A stretch of DNA of 64,000 bases from Sphingorhabdus contaminans (GTDB lineage Bacteria > Pseudomonadota > Alphaproteobacteria > Sphingomonadales > Sphingomonadaceae), in assembly GCF_007280415.1 (NCBI RefSeq), contig NZ_VKKU01000002.1:62001-126000 (forward strand), in the 5' to 3' direction. Below are positions 34,036-42,483 of the stretch, piece by piece. Both the position numbers and the translations under genes were made by a program. Below the pieces are notes generated by a model that worked only from the letters and a program-made list of their open reading frames with translations, made no database searches and was not told the DNA's origin. The first letter of the stretch is position 1. Every line of letters starts with the position of its first letter.

Positions 34036-34707
34036 ATGAGCACTGGCACGAAGCACACTGTTACCGCCTTTGACGATGATATGGACGAAATCCGCGGCCT
34101 GATCGCGGAGATGGGTGCGCGCGCGGAGTCTGCGGTCAAGGCCGCGATGAAGGCCCTGGGCGAACATGATACGGAATTGGCCGCGGCGACCCGCGCCGAG
34201 GACAAGATTATCGACACACTCGAAACCGAAGTGGAAAAGCTCGTCGTACGGACGATCGCACTTCGCGCGCCTATGGCGGACGATCTGCGCGAACTGATCG
34301 CTGCGCTTAAAATGTCCGCGGTTATTGAGCGTATCGGCGACTATGCCAAGAATATCGCAAAGCGCGTCCCCCAGATGGAAGCCAAATCGGCGCTTGCCGG
34401 CAATGAACAGCTTGTCCGCATGGGGGAAATCGTCGTCGAGATGATCCGGACCGCAATGGATGCTTATGCGAAGCGTGACATTGATCTGGCCCGTGCGGTA
34501 ACCGCGCGCGATGATGATGTGGACCAGTTGAACAAAGACCTGTTCGTCGACTTCGTCGCTTATGTTGCAAAGAATCCGAAAATGGCGACCGAAGTTGCCC
34601 ATTTGCTGTTCACCGCCAAAAATCTCGAACGCATTGGCGACCACACAACGACCGTGGCGCAGATGATTTACTTCACCGAAACCGGCGAAAATCTGCCCGA
34701 CGCCTGA
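34036..34707 (+). CDS. phoU: Phosphate signalling protein PhoU
   Basis: A 223-residue PhoU made of two three-helix bundles. Repeated metal-binding E/D-x-x-x-D segments are visible as EDKIIDTLE and RDDDVDQLN, with IERIGDYAKNIAKR and LERIGDHTTTVAQ marking the two repeats. It restrains PhoR and Pst activity when phosphate is ample. It is placed between pstB and phoB with short gaps. Confidence 0.97.
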   Translation: MSTGTKHTVTAFDDDMDEIRGLIAEMGARAESAVKAAMKALGEHDTELAAATRAEDKIIDTLETEVEKLVVRTIALRAPMADDLRELIAALKMSAVIERIGDYAKNIAKRVPQMEAKSALAGNEQLVRMGEIVVEMIRTAMDAYAKRDIDLARAVTARDDDVDQLNKDLFVDFVAYVAKNPKMATEVAHLLFTAKNLERIGDHTTTVAQMIYFTETGENLPDA

Positions 34708-34722
34708 TAGGAAGAGTGCGAT

Positions 34723-35418
34723 ATGCCCAAGGCACAACTGCTATTGGTTGAAGATGACAGTGCACTGGCCGAACTGGTCCGCTGGCATTTCGAACGTGAA
34801 GAATTTGACGTAAGGCACACCGGCGACGGCGAGGAAGCGTTGCTGATGGCGCGCGAACATGCCCCCGATCTGGTCCTGCTCGACTGGATGCTGGAAAATC
34901 TGTCCGGCATCGAGGTTTGCCGTCAACTGCGCAAGACCGACAACACCGCCAATGTTCCTATCATCATGTTGACGGCGCGCGGCGAAGAAGATGACCGTAT
35001 CCGCGGCCTTGAAATCGGCGCGGATGATTATGTCACCAAACCGTTCAGCCCGCGCGAACTGGTCGCCCGTGCCAAGGCCGTGCTGCGCCGGGTGCGCCCC
35101 GCACTTGCCGGGGAGTCGCTCCGTTTTGGCGATGTCGAAATGGACACCGTTGCCCACAAGGTAAAACGCGGCAACAAACAGGTGCCGCTGGGCCCGACCG
35201 AATATCGGCTGCTTAAGCATTTCCTTGAATATCCGGGCCATGTGTTTTCCCGCGAACGCCTGCTCGACAGCGTTTGGGGCCATGACAGCGATATCGAAAT
35301 CCGCACCGTCGACGTGCATATCCGCCGCCTGCGCAAAGCCCTCAACGAAGGCTTTGACAGCGATATCATCCGGACGGTGCGATCGGCAGGTTACTCGCTG
35401 GATCAGGACGCGGTTTAA
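34723..35418 (+). CDS. phoB: Phosphate-regulon response regulator PhoB
   Basis: A 231-residue OmpR-type regulator. The receiver has VEDDSAL, phosphoacceptor Asp54 in LVLLDWML and YVTKPFSPREL; the C-terminal winged helix has LLKHFLEYPGHVFSRERLLDSVWG and VDVHIRRLRKAL. It should bind the Pho boxes at 29296 and 37007. An ACGCGGTTT inverted repeat closes the operon. Confidence 0.97.
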   Translation: MPKAQLLLVEDDSALAELVRWHFEREEFDVRHTGDGEEALLMAREHAPDLVLLDWMLENLSGIEVCRQLRKTDNTANVPIIMLTARGEEDDRIRGLEIGADDYVTKPFSPRELVARAKAVLRRVRPALAGESLRFGDVEMDTVAHKVKRGNKQVPLGPTEYRLLKHFLEYPGHVFSRERLLDSVWGHDSDIEIRTVDVHIRRLRKALNEGFDSDIIRTVRSAGYSLDQDAV

Positions 35419-35426
35419 AACCGCGT
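35408..35426. terminator. Bidirectional hairpin between phoB and the porin
   Basis: ACGCGGTTT (35408-35416) and AAACCGCGT (35418-35426) form a 9-bp inverted repeat spanning the phoB stop, with CCCTTT after it on the plus strand. It separates two convergent genes only 13 bp apart. Confidence 0.5.
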
Positions 35427-35431
35427 TCCCT

Positions 35432-36946
35432 TTAAAACTCGATCTGCATCCGGGCGGCCAGAACGTCTACAGAGTAATCGCGTTCGTCCACGGGAACCGT
35501 GGAAAGCGGATCGACCGTCGCAGCCAGAGGTCCGCCTTCGACATTGACGCGTCCATAGTTCACCATGAAGCGCAGATAGTCGATCGGATACCAGTTCAAT
35601 CCCAGTAGATAGCTGGTCTGCGTTCCGCCACGGCCCAGGCGGCTGTTCAACGCAGCAAGCGTCGAAGTACCGGTGGCAAAATTGTTGGTTACGCCATTTT
35701 TCAGGGCATCGTCATCGAGATCAAGATAATCGAAACGCGCCGCAATCTGGAACGCACCCAAACCACCCTTGGTAACGGGGTTCTTGATCTTCGGCCGGCT
35801 CCATACGCCGAGCTTGTTGTTATATCCGCGTGTTTCACCGGTCAGGAATGTACCAATTTCCGCATAGGCACCAAAAAAGCCCGGATTTTCGGTAGGAACG
35901 ACGGCAATATTGCCACCTGAAAACGCATCAAGACCCGTGGCAACATCGCCCGCCTTATAGGCATTGGTCTTCAGCCATTGCGCTTCGCCGCTGATGTAAA
36001 ATTGCTTGAAGATGGCGGCCGCCTCCAGACCGATGATCTGGTCGCTCTTTGCGGCAAAGCTGCCGGTGTCGACGAAACGGATATCGGTCAACTGGCTGCC
36101 AGGGCGCGCACGATAACGGGCAAGCTGGTTTGTCGATGGGGACAGCAGTGATGCCGAAGTGGCGCCTGCATTGTTGGAGGTAAAATCGCGATACTGGTAA
36201 GTCGCGCCCAAATGCAGTTGCGTATCGCCAATTTTGGGGGTGAAGTGGATGCGGGTCGCCCCAATCCAGCCGTCATTATCCAGACTGCTGTCGATGGCAT
36301 GGCCCGCAAACAGGCCAGCTTCGACAAAGAAATCATTGCTTTTGTTATGCCACGCCACGGCAGCGCCCAACCGGCGTGCGTTGATGAAAGCATCGTTGAA
36401 GCTGTTGCGCTCAATGAAGGTCACATTGTTGGAACTAGAAATCTGCTCCATGCTGTTCAGCGATTCAAAATTGCCGACGCGGACCACGATGGGCGCGTTT
36501 GCCGGATTATAGGTCAACCAGACATCGCCAAAGGCTACGCCGCTATTCGCAAAGTCAGCCTCCACCTTATAGCCCAGATTTCCGGGGATTGTCCCCTCCA
36601 TTCCCAGCCGGACGCGGCGTACACGTGTTGCAAATCCGAGATTTCGGCTTTCAAGCGCGCCGGGTTCGCTCACAGCGCCAGCGTCGATATGGATTCGCCC
36701 GCGCGGCTTGAAGCTCCAGCCGCCATCGGCAGTGGTTTCGGGTGCTCCCTTCCACTTTACTTCGGCAACAGGCTTTTTCTGCACTGCGTCGACTTTGGCT
36801 GCAATTGCCGCAAGCTGTTCTTTCAGCGCCGCCACCTCGGCGCGCAGGGCTTCGACCTCGGCATTGCTGTCCTGCGCCTGGGCCGGTGCAGCGACTAACG
36901 CAGCGGATATCAATGCGGTGCTCGCCAGCCAACGTGTTGCAGTCAT
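35432..36946 (-). CDS. Phosphate-selective porin (OprO/OprP family)
   Basis: A 504-residue outer-membrane porin. A signal peptide (LASTALISAALVAAPAQAQ) is followed by a coiled-coil region (NAEVEALRAEVAALKEQLAAI) and a 16-strand-type barrel that ends in MQIEF with a terminal phenylalanine. FKPRGRIHIDAGAV and RRVRLGMEGTIPGNLGYK are typical family segments. It likely brings phosphate or polyphosphate across the outer membrane to PstS. A Pho box lies 61 bp upstream, so it belongs to the same regulon. Confidence 0.92.
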   Translation of the reverse strand: MTATRWLASTALISAALVAAPAQAQDSNAEVEALRAEVAALKEQLAAIAAKVDAVQKKPVAEVKWKGAPETTADGGWSFKPRGRIHIDAGAVSEPGALESRNLGFATRVRRVRLGMEGTIPGNLGYKVEADFANSGVAFGDVWLTYNPANAPIVVRVGNFESLNSMEQISSSNNVTFIERNSFNDAFINARRLGAAVAWHNKSNDFFVEAGLFAGHAIDSSLDNDGWIGATRIHFTPKIGDTQLHLGATYQYRDFTSNNAGATSASLLSPSTNQLARYRARPGSQLTDIRFVDTGSFAAKSDQIIGLEAAAIFKQFYISGEAQWLKTNAYKAGDVATGLDAFSGGNIAVVPTENPGFFGAYAEIGTFLTGETRGYNNKLGVWSRPKIKNPVTKGGLGAFQIAARFDYLDLDDDALKNGVTNNFATGTSTLAALNSRLGRGGTQTSYLLGLNWYPIDYLRFMVNYGRVNVEGGPLAATVDPLSTVPVDERDYSVDVLAARMQIEF

Positions 36947-37006
36947 CTTAAATTCCCTCGATCCGAATTAGGTGTGACGCCTAGACAACAATTATATTAC
37001 TTTAGA

Positions 37007-37035
37007 GTGACTCAAAAATTTCTCTTTTGTGACAG
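37007..37035 (-). promoter_or_regulatory. Pho box upstream of the phosphate porin
   Basis: Read on the minus strand: CTGTCAC (37035-37029), GAGAAAT (37024-37018, degenerate) and GAGTCAC (37013-37007), each 11 bp apart. The outer units match those of the pstS box. The rest of 36947-37135 holds no gene. Confidence 0.7.
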
Positions 37036-37135
37036 TCCACAGTTGATTTGCTTTACGCTTGCGTAAACGTAAACATCATGCCAAGGCTTGCCCCGCATTG
37101 GCGTGCTTCGGCCGCCTTATTCATGGAGATTGATT

Positions 37136-38038
37136 ATGACCATCAGCTTTAAAGACAAAGTCGCTATTGTGACCGGAGCGGGCGGCGGATTGGGTAAGGC
37201 CTATGCTCTGGAACTCGCAAAGCGCGGTGCCAAGGTGGTCGTGAACGATCTGGGCGGCGCGCGCGATGGCACCGGAACATCCGACGCAGCAGCGCAGGTC
37301 GTTGAAGAGATCAAGGCTGCGGGCGGCGAAGCGATGGCCAATGGTGGCAGCGTTACCGAATATGAGCAGATGGTCGAAATGGTTGCCAAGGCGAAAGAAG
37401 CCTGGGGCGGCGTCCATATCCTGATCAACAATGCCGGTATCCTGCGCGACAAGAGCTTTGCCAAGATGGAAATGCCCGATTTCAATCTGGTGCTTCAGGT
37501 CCATGTCATGGGTTCGGCCAACTGCACCAAGGCCGTTTGGGACACGATGCGCGATCAGGCCTATGGCCGCATCCTGATGACCACATCGTCGACCGGTCTG
37601 TACGGCAACTTTGGCCAGGCCAACTATGGCGCTGCAAAGCTGGGCCTTGCCGGTCTGACCAAGACCCTGCATCTGGAAGGCGCGAAATATAATGTCCGCG
37701 TGAACTCGATCGCACCGGTCGCCGGAACCCGCATGACCGAGGATATTTTCCCCGAGGGCCTGTTCGCACAGTTCACCCCCGAAAATGTCGTTCCCGCCGC
37801 GCTGTACCTCGTCAGCGAAGATGCACCGACCAACATGATCATCGGCGCCGGTGGCGGCGGATATCATGCGGCCTATGTCACCATGACCCCGGGCGTCGCC
37901 CTGCGCGAGGACGAGCGTACCGTCGAAGGCTTTGCCGCCGCATGGGACAAGATCATCGACCGCACCGGCGAAACCGTCCCGCAATCGGGTGGCGAGCAGT
38001 CGATGGCCGTTATGAAGGCATTGCAGGCACTGGGTTAA
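37136..38038 (+). CDS. Short-chain dehydrogenase (3-hydroxyacyl-CoA dehydrogenase-like)
   Basis: A 300-residue SDR resembling the dehydrogenase unit of the multifunctional beta-oxidation enzyme type 2. The cofactor motif is TGAGGGLGKAYALELAKRGAKVVVNDLGG, seen at residues 13-41, with NNAGILRDKSFAKM, the catalytic Ser in TTSSTGLYGNFGQANYGAAK and Tyr/Lys in YGAAK. The substrate is probably a long-chain 3-hydroxyacyl-CoA. ATG 37136 has GGAGA upstream. A strong terminator follows. Confidence 0.9.
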   Translation: MTISFKDKVAIVTGAGGGLGKAYALELAKRGAKVVVNDLGGARDGTGTSDAAAQVVEEIKAAGGEAMANGGSVTEYEQMVEMVAKAKEAWGGVHILINNAGILRDKSFAKMEMPDFNLVLQVHVMGSANCTKAVWDTMRDQAYGRILMTTSSTGLYGNFGQANYGAAKLGLAGLTKTLHLEGAKYNVRVNSIAPVAGTRMTEDIFPEGLFAQFTPENVVPAALYLVSEDAPTNMIIGAGGGGYHAAYVTMTPGVALREDERTVEGFAAAWDKIIDRTGETVPQSGGEQSMAVMKALQALG

Positions 38039-38063
38039 AACCCGTCCGCATAGGAATAAAGGG

Positions 38064-38089
38064 GCCCGGACGATGTTCCGGGCTTTTTT
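38064..38089 (+). terminator. Rho-independent terminator after the SDR
   Basis: GCCCGGA (38064-38070), six-base loop, TCCGGGC (38077-38083) and a T-run at 38084-38089. It overlaps the stop codon of the convergent DUF2794 gene. Confidence 0.85.
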
Positions 38090-38432
38090 ATGTCGCAACC
38101 AGTTTCATCAGCTTGCGTTCGACCGGTGCCAGCACGGGGCCGAGCTCATGCCCGCGCTTCAGGACGGCACCGCCCTCGCCGACCAATACCCACTGCCCCT
38201 GCTTGTTGCGCAGATCGGGCCGCTTTTCGATGCGGTATTCTGGGCGTTCGGTCGCGCGGCGGAAGGCGCTGAAGATCGCGGCGTCGCGACCGAGATCGAT
38301 GGCATAATCACGCCAGTTGCCCGCCGCGACCATGCGGCCATAGAGATTGAGGATCTGGGACAGTTCGGCGCGGTCAAAGCCGACCTGGTTGAGGCGGTTG
38401 GCAACGGGGAAAGGTGTAATGACCGAGCTCAA
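38088..38432 (-). CDS. DUF2794 protein
   Basis: A 114-residue protein of the alphaproteobacterial DUF2794 family ([28 protein letters not shown], visible near residues 19-46; then [18 protein letters not shown] and [14 protein letters not shown]). The function is unknown. The start is TTG 38432, overlapping the stop of the acetyltransferase gene (TTGA), with GGAGG nearby upstream, so it is translationally coupled to that gene. Confidence 0.85.
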   Translation of the reverse strand: MSSVITPFPVANRLNQVGFDRAELSQILNLYGRMVAAGNWRDYAIDLGRDAAIFSAFRRATERPEYRIEKRPDLRNKQGQWVLVGEGGAVLKRGHELGPVLAPVERKLMKLVAT

Positions 38433-39154
38433 GCGCCCTTTGCCTCCTTGGTGGAACGGCGCTTTGCCGGCACAGGGGTGGCTGCCGCAGCGTCGCGTTC
38501 GGCCATCAGTTCCGCAACCTTTTTGCGCAGCGTTTCAATCTCGCATTGCATGATTTCCAGGCTTTGCGTCGCCGGATCGAACATTTCCCGGCACGGTGTG
38601 CCATAGGGCATGAAATCCTTGGCGTAGGTTTCGGCCTTTACCAGTGTCGACCGCGCTTTCTGGCCGATCATGGTGGCGCCCGCAGGCACATCATCCGTCA
38701 CCACTGCCGCAGCACCGATACGCGCGCGTTCACCCACGGTAATCGGTCCCAGGATCTGCGCACCGGAACCGATGATTGCATTGTCCAAGATGGTCGGGTG
38801 CCGCTTGCCAGCCGCGCCATTGGTAGGGTTCGTCCCGCCCAGCGTGACATTCTGGTACATGGTCACATTGTCGCCGATTTCGGCGGTTTCGCCGATCACG
38901 CTAAAGCCATGATCGATGAAGAAGTTGCTGCCGATCTTCGCGCCCGGATGGATATCGATGCCGGTCATGAAGCGCGAAAAATGGTTTACCAGCCGCGCAA
39001 GGAAAAACATGTGCCCCAGAAACAGCCAGTGGGCGACACGGTGGTAGGCGACGGCCCAGACGCCGGGATATAACAGAATCTCCCACCGCGAACGTGGCGC
39101 GGGATCACGGGCCTTTATCGAGTCCAGATATTCGATGAGATTTGAAATGAACAT
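38429..39154 (-). CDS. cysE: Serine O-acetyltransferase (CysE/EpsC type)
   Basis: A 241-residue left-handed beta-helix acetyltransferase making O-acetylserine for cysteine. Catalytic His are in [11 protein letters not shown] and [10 protein letters not shown]; further repeats are [17 protein letters not shown] and [12 protein letters not shown]. It lacks the long N-terminal helical domain of E. coli CysE and so is of the short EpsC-like form. A C-terminal coiled coil ([20 protein letters not shown]) and basic tail are unusual. It is divergent from oxyR. Confidence 0.9.
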   Translation of the reverse strand: MFISNLIEYLDSIKARDPAPRSRWEILLYPGVWAVAYHRVAHWLFLGHMFFLARLVNHFSRFMTGIDIHPGAKIGSNFFIDHGFSVIGETAEIGDNVTMYQNVTLGGTNPTNGAAGKRHPTILDNAIIGSGAQILGPITVGERARIGAAAVVTDDVPAGATMIGQKARSTLVKAETYAKDFMPYGTPCREMFDPATQSLEIMQCEIETLRKKVAELMAERDAAAATPVPAKRRSTKEAKGA

Positions 39155-39258
39155 ATGCGTCCCTGCCCTCTGCTATCCGGAGCCTTTCGTCAAAGTTAGG
39201 CGATATGTTACATGATTTCCAGTGCTGCGGCCGAAATTGCACCGAAAAAGCTGGTTTA

Positions 39259-39275
39259 AATCGGTAAAAGCGATT
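39259..39275 (+). promoter_or_regulatory. LysR-type inverted repeat in the cysE-oxyR intergenic region
   Basis: AATCG (39259-39263) and CGATT (39271-39275) form a dyad spaced by seven bases, 33 bp upstream of oxyR. LysR-family proteins often bind such dyads to autoregulate; whether OxyR binds here is not proven by the sequence. Confidence 0.35.
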
Positions 39276-39307
39276 ATTGGCCCCGAACTAATCACAAGGT
39301 TCGATAA

Positions 39308-40213
39308 ATGAGCACCTATCTTCCTACTCTGAAACAGCTTCAATATCTGGTCGCACTCGAGGAGCATGGCCATTTCGGCAAGGCGGCCGATTCCTGTTTC
39401 GTCACCCAATCCACCTTGTCGGCCGGTATACGGGAGCTGGAATCGCTGCTGGGCCTGATGCTGGTCGAGCGGACCCGGCGCGTGGTACGCTTTACCCCGC
39501 TGGGCGAAAAGATGGTCGCCAAGGCGCACCGCATATTGCGCGAAGCCGAAGAACTGGCCGAAATGGCGCGCTCTGCCGGAAAGCCGCTCGCCGACGATCT
39601 GCGGATGAGTGTTATCCCGACAATCGCACCCTTTTTGCTGCCCAAATTGCTGCCCGCCTTGCGCAAGCAATATCCGGACCTCAAACTCTATCTGCGCGAA
39701 GAAGCGAGCGCGGCTGCGGTCGAAGCGCTGCATCACGGGGTCGTGGACTGCGTCCTGATGGCCCTGCCCTTTGCCGCCGGTGATGTGGAAAAGGCCAAGC
39801 TGTTCGACGACGGTCTGTTCGTTGCCTTTCCCAAGGACGACCCCCGCGACCCGCCGGAAAGCATCACGCCCGATCTGATCGACGAGAGCCGGCTGCTTCT
39901 GCTGGTGGATGGCCATTGCCTGAAGGACCATGCGCTGGCGGCGTGCAACCGGCCGGAATTGCGGGCATCAGCGACCATGCTGGGGACGTCCTTGCATACT
40001 CTGGTGCAAATGGTCGACAATGGCCTTGGGCTTACACTGATACCGGAGATGGCGGTCGATTCCGGTCTGCTGCATGGAACCGATGTGCAGGCCCGCCCTC
40101 TAAACGCCGATCATGCAACCCGGGAAATCGCGCTGGTCTGGCGCACCAACAGCCCCCGCCGCGAAGAGTTTGAAATGCTCGCCGCAGCCTTACGGGACTT
40201 GCGCAAAAACTAG
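39308..40213 (+). CDS. oxyR: Hydrogen-peroxide-sensing LysR regulator OxyR
   Basis: A 301-residue LysR regulator. The N-terminal HTH is in HFGKAADSCFVTQSTLSAGIRELE. The sensor domain has the redox pair Cys204 and Cys213 in DGHCLKDHALAACN, the spacing and context of OxyR, which forms a disulfide on H2O2 and activates peroxide defence. No catalase or peroxiredoxin gene adjoins it. The stop codon TAG (40211-40213) is made by the first bases of an inverted-repeat element, so the native C-terminus may have been changed by an insertion. Confidence 0.93.
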   Translation: MSTYLPTLKQLQYLVALEEHGHFGKAADSCFVTQSTLSAGIRELESLLGLMLVERTRRVVRFTPLGEKMVAKAHRILREAEELAEMARSAGKPLADDLRMSVIPTIAPFLLPKLLPALRKQYPDLKLYLREEASAAAVEALHHGVVDCVLMALPFAAGDVEKAKLFDDGLFVAFPKDDPRDPPESITPDLIDESRLLLLVDGHCLKDHALAACNRPELRASATMLGTSLHTLVQMVDNGLGLTLIPEMAVDSGLLHGTDVQARPLNADHATREIALVWRTNSPRREEFEMLAAALRDLRKN

Positions 40214-40479
40214 GCCGTGAACTCATAACTATCGTCGTCGAGGTTTGAGGCCATTTTGCTCAGGGCAAGGAAGGAAGCCGCCGGGATATAGATATATCTC
40301 AAGGCTTTCTGACGCAGCCATGGGCAAAATGGGTCAAATCCTTCGGGACGACAAAATGGCTTCGATCTCGAACCAAAATGCGCTTGCAGGCAGAATAACT
40401 GCCTGACAGCGCGCATTTTGCCCCGATATCTTCGCCATTTTGACGCCTCGACGACGATAGTTATGAGTTCACGGCCTAG
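40210..40479. mobile_element. 270-bp element with perfect 34-bp terminal inverted repeats (MITE-like)
   Basis: The left end 40210-40243 and the right end 40446-40479 are exact reverse complements over 34 bp, both bounded by CTAG (outermost part CTAGGCCGTGAACTCATA). Inside are further pairings: CCATTTTGC near 40251 with GCAAAATGG near 40325, and CAAAATGCGC with GCGCATTTTG around 40374-40419 enclosing CAGGCAG/CTGCCTG. A frame of 102 codons crosses it on the minus strand but has no support as a gene. Size, ends and lack of a transposase gene fit a miniature inverted-repeat element mobilised in trans. It provides TAG stops for both flanking genes. Confidence 0.75.
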
Positions 40480-41093
40480 GCCGAGGCGCTGGGACGTGCG
40501 GAAACGCGTTCGTGCCATGCCTTCAGCGCTTCCGCCTCATCCGGTATCGGCACGCCGATAAATTGCCCGAAATCCAGCGTGCTCAGCAGGGCGATGTCCG
40601 CCATCGAATAGCTGTCGCCTGCCAGATAAGCGGTCTTACGCAGCGCGGTGTCGAACACCATCATCGCCGCATGCGCCAGCGGCCGGTTGCTTTCGCCAAA
40701 TTCGGTATATTGCTGCTTCACCACCCGCGCGGTCAGCGGGTGGGTGTGGATCCATATATTGCGTATGGCGCTCCCATAGGTGAGCTCCACCCGGCGAATC
40801 CACATTTCGATCTCCGCAATATGCGCAGGATCGGTGCCGAACAGGGGCGGATCAGGGTGCAGCGCCTCGAAATAGCGGCATATCGCGATGGTCTCGCCAA
40901 TCATCCGGCCATCGTCCAGCTCAAGCACTGGAAGCTGTCCGGCAGGATATTTGGCGACAAAATCTGCCGACTTATGCTCCCCGGCGAGGATGGAGAGCGA
41001 TTGCATCGGCACCGACAGCCCTTTTTCGGCGAGATATATCCGCACACGGCGCGGGTTGGGCGCAGGGCTAGGGGCATCATATAACAGCATCAT
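40476..41093 (-). CDS. Glutathione S-transferase family protein
   Basis: A 205-residue GST. The thioredoxin-like N-terminal domain has LLYDAPSPAPNPRRVRIYLAEKG, the cis-Pro block GQLPVLELDDGRMIGETIAICRYFE with the Glu-Thr glutathione contact, and the helical C-terminal domain has YLAGDSYSMADIALL with the N-capping box. The substrate is unknown. ATG 41093 overlaps the moaE stop; ATG codons at 41102 and 41090 are alternatives. The stop TAG (40478-40476) comes from the inverted-repeat element, so the C-terminus may have been altered. Confidence 0.88.
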   Translation of the reverse strand: MMLLYDAPSPAPNPRRVRIYLAEKGLSVPMQSLSILAGEHKSADFVAKYPAGQLPVLELDDGRMIGETIAICRYFEALHPDPPLFGTDPAHIAEIEMWIRRVELTYGSAIRNIWIHTHPLTARVVKQQYTEFGESNRPLAHAAMMVFDTALRKTAYLAGDSYSMADIALLSTLDFGQFIGVPIPDEAEALKAWHERVSARPSASA

Positions 41094-41533
41094 TCTCTCC
41101 ATTTGTCGGCGCGGGCATCATCTGTGCCCTTTGCCTCCACCCACAGCGCGCTTCCGTCACCAAGATGTTCTTTTTTCCAGAAGGCAGCGTCTGTTTTCAG
41201 ACGGTCGATCAAAAAGGCGCAGGCATCCAGCGCTTCCGCTCGATGTCCGGCCGCGGTGGCGACGATGACGACCTGCTCCCCCACGGCGATTTTGCCGACA
41301 CGGTGGATCACCACGCAGCCAAGCAGGGACCAGCGCGCCATCGCCTCGTCTGCAAGCGCGTCCAGATTGCGCTCGGTCATGCCGGGATAATGCTCAAGCT
41401 CCAGCGCCACCACGCCCAAATCCGCACGGGCAATGCCGGTAAAGCTGGCGAGCGCGCCGCCGCCTAAATGTTCGAGCAGGTCGAGCGCCTGCGATGTGCG
41501 GATAGGGTCGGCGGTGATCGCAACCTTTTTCAT
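41090..41533 (-). CDS. moaE: Molybdopterin synthase catalytic subunit MoaE
   Basis: A 147-residue MoaE that inserts sulfur from MoaD into precursor Z to form molybdopterin. FTGIARAD, LELEHYPGMTER, HRVGKIAVGEQVV and the catalytic lysine block FWKKEHL are present. The start overlaps the moaD stop (ATGA). Molybdopterin made here is needed by the PaoC subunit at 17.3 kb. Confidence 0.95.
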   Translation of the reverse strand: MKKVAITADPIRTSQALDLLEHLGGGALASFTGIARADLGVVALELEHYPGMTERNLDALADEAMARWSLLGCVVIHRVGKIAVGEQVVIVATAAGHRAEALDACAFLIDRLKTDAAFWKKEHLGDGSALWVEAKGTDDARADKWRE

Positions 41534-41781
41534 CCGCCCGTCACCGGCGGAAAAATCGCTAGCTCTTCATGATCCGCAAGCGCGGCATCGGCGGCGACCA
41601 TCTGCTGGTCCAGTGCAAAGCGCAGGCGGGACGGATCGGCAAAGGCCGCAGCATATCGCGCGTCACAGCTTTCGAGCCAGGCGATACAGTCCTGTACGGT
41701 ACGTACGTCTGCGGGAACGGCGCGTTCCTCGCTATCGACACCGACAGCCTCGCGGACACGGGCGAAATAGACGAACCGCAT
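41530..41781 (-). CDS. moaD: Molybdopterin synthase sulfur-carrier subunit MoaD
   Basis: An 83-residue ubiquitin-fold carrier ending in the required Gly-Gly (IFPPVTGG), whose C-terminus becomes a thiocarboxylate. MRFVYFARVREAVG is the typical start. ATG 41781 lies five bases after the pgsA stop, so the order pgsA-moaD-moaE-GST is one transcription unit. Confidence 0.93.
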   Translation of the reverse strand: MRFVYFARVREAVGVDSEERAVPADVRTVQDCIAWLESCDARYAAAFADPSRLRFALDQQMVAADAALADHEELAIFPPVTGG

Positions 41782-41786
41782 GGCGT

Positions 41787-42359
41787 TCAATCCATATGCT
41801 TGATGCCGACGCGCAGATAATCCCAGCCGGTAATCATGGTCAAAATGGCAGCAACCCACAACAGGGCCAGTGCGGCCTGTTTCAGGAGTAGCCAGTCCGG
41901 CAGCGCCCCTGCCAATATGATCCCGCCCAGCGCCACAAGCTGAAAGGTCGTCTTCCATTTGGCGAGCTTGGATACCGGCACCGAAACCTGCAATCCGGCG
42001 AGAAACTCGCGCAGACCCGACACGATCATTTCACGCAGCAGGATGATGAGTGCGGCGATCACGTGCCAGCCATCCACATCGCGCGTAAAGACGACCATCA
42101 ATATGACGGCAGCAACCATGATCTTGTCGGCAATGGGGTCGAGAAACACACCCAGTTTCGATACGGTCCCCTGCGCACGCGCCAGATAGCCGTCAAAATA
42201 GTCGGTAATGCCCATCAGACAGTAGAGAATGAACGCAAAGGCGTAATCGAGCGGCACCGGCTGCGTCCCCAGATGCTTGGCCCCTGGCCACAGCAGGAAC
42301 ACCAATATGGGAACGGCCAATATGCGGGACAGGGTCAGGATGTTGGGCAGGCTCAGCAT
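41787..42359 (-). CDS. pgsA: CDP-diacylglycerol-glycerol-3-phosphate 3-phosphatidyltransferase
   Basis: A 190-residue membrane enzyme for phosphatidylglycerol synthesis. The CDP-alcohol phosphotransferase signature D-G-x2-A-R-x8-G-x3-D-x3-D is seen in FDGYLARAQGTVSKLGVFLDPIADK. Four or more membrane helices surround it. The start at 42359 reads MLSLPNILTLSRI, typical for PgsA. It heads the moaD-moaE-GST unit. Confidence 0.95.
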   Translation of the reverse strand: MLSLPNILTLSRILAVPILVFLLWPGAKHLGTQPVPLDYAFAFILYCLMGITDYFDGYLARAQGTVSKLGVFLDPIADKIMVAAVILMVVFTRDVDGWHVIAALIILLREMIVSGLREFLAGLQVSVPVSKLAKWKTTFQLVALGGIILAGALPDWLLLKQAALALLWVAAILTMITGWDYLRVGIKHMD

Positions 42360-42483
42360 GATATACCGATAGCCTTCTATTTTTACAAAATCACGTGGCG
42401 ATTTCGTTTCATCGACAAAAGCGCTTTGCCCCGTCCGATCCGGCGGCTAAGGCACCTCAAACGAAGAGAGGTTTTCGCAAATT

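Noticed and set aside
40210-40518. 102-codon minus-strand frame over the inverted-repeat element
   Set aside because: It begins inside the GST gene in another frame and translates the terminal repeats; the DNA is better explained by the element's palindromic structure.
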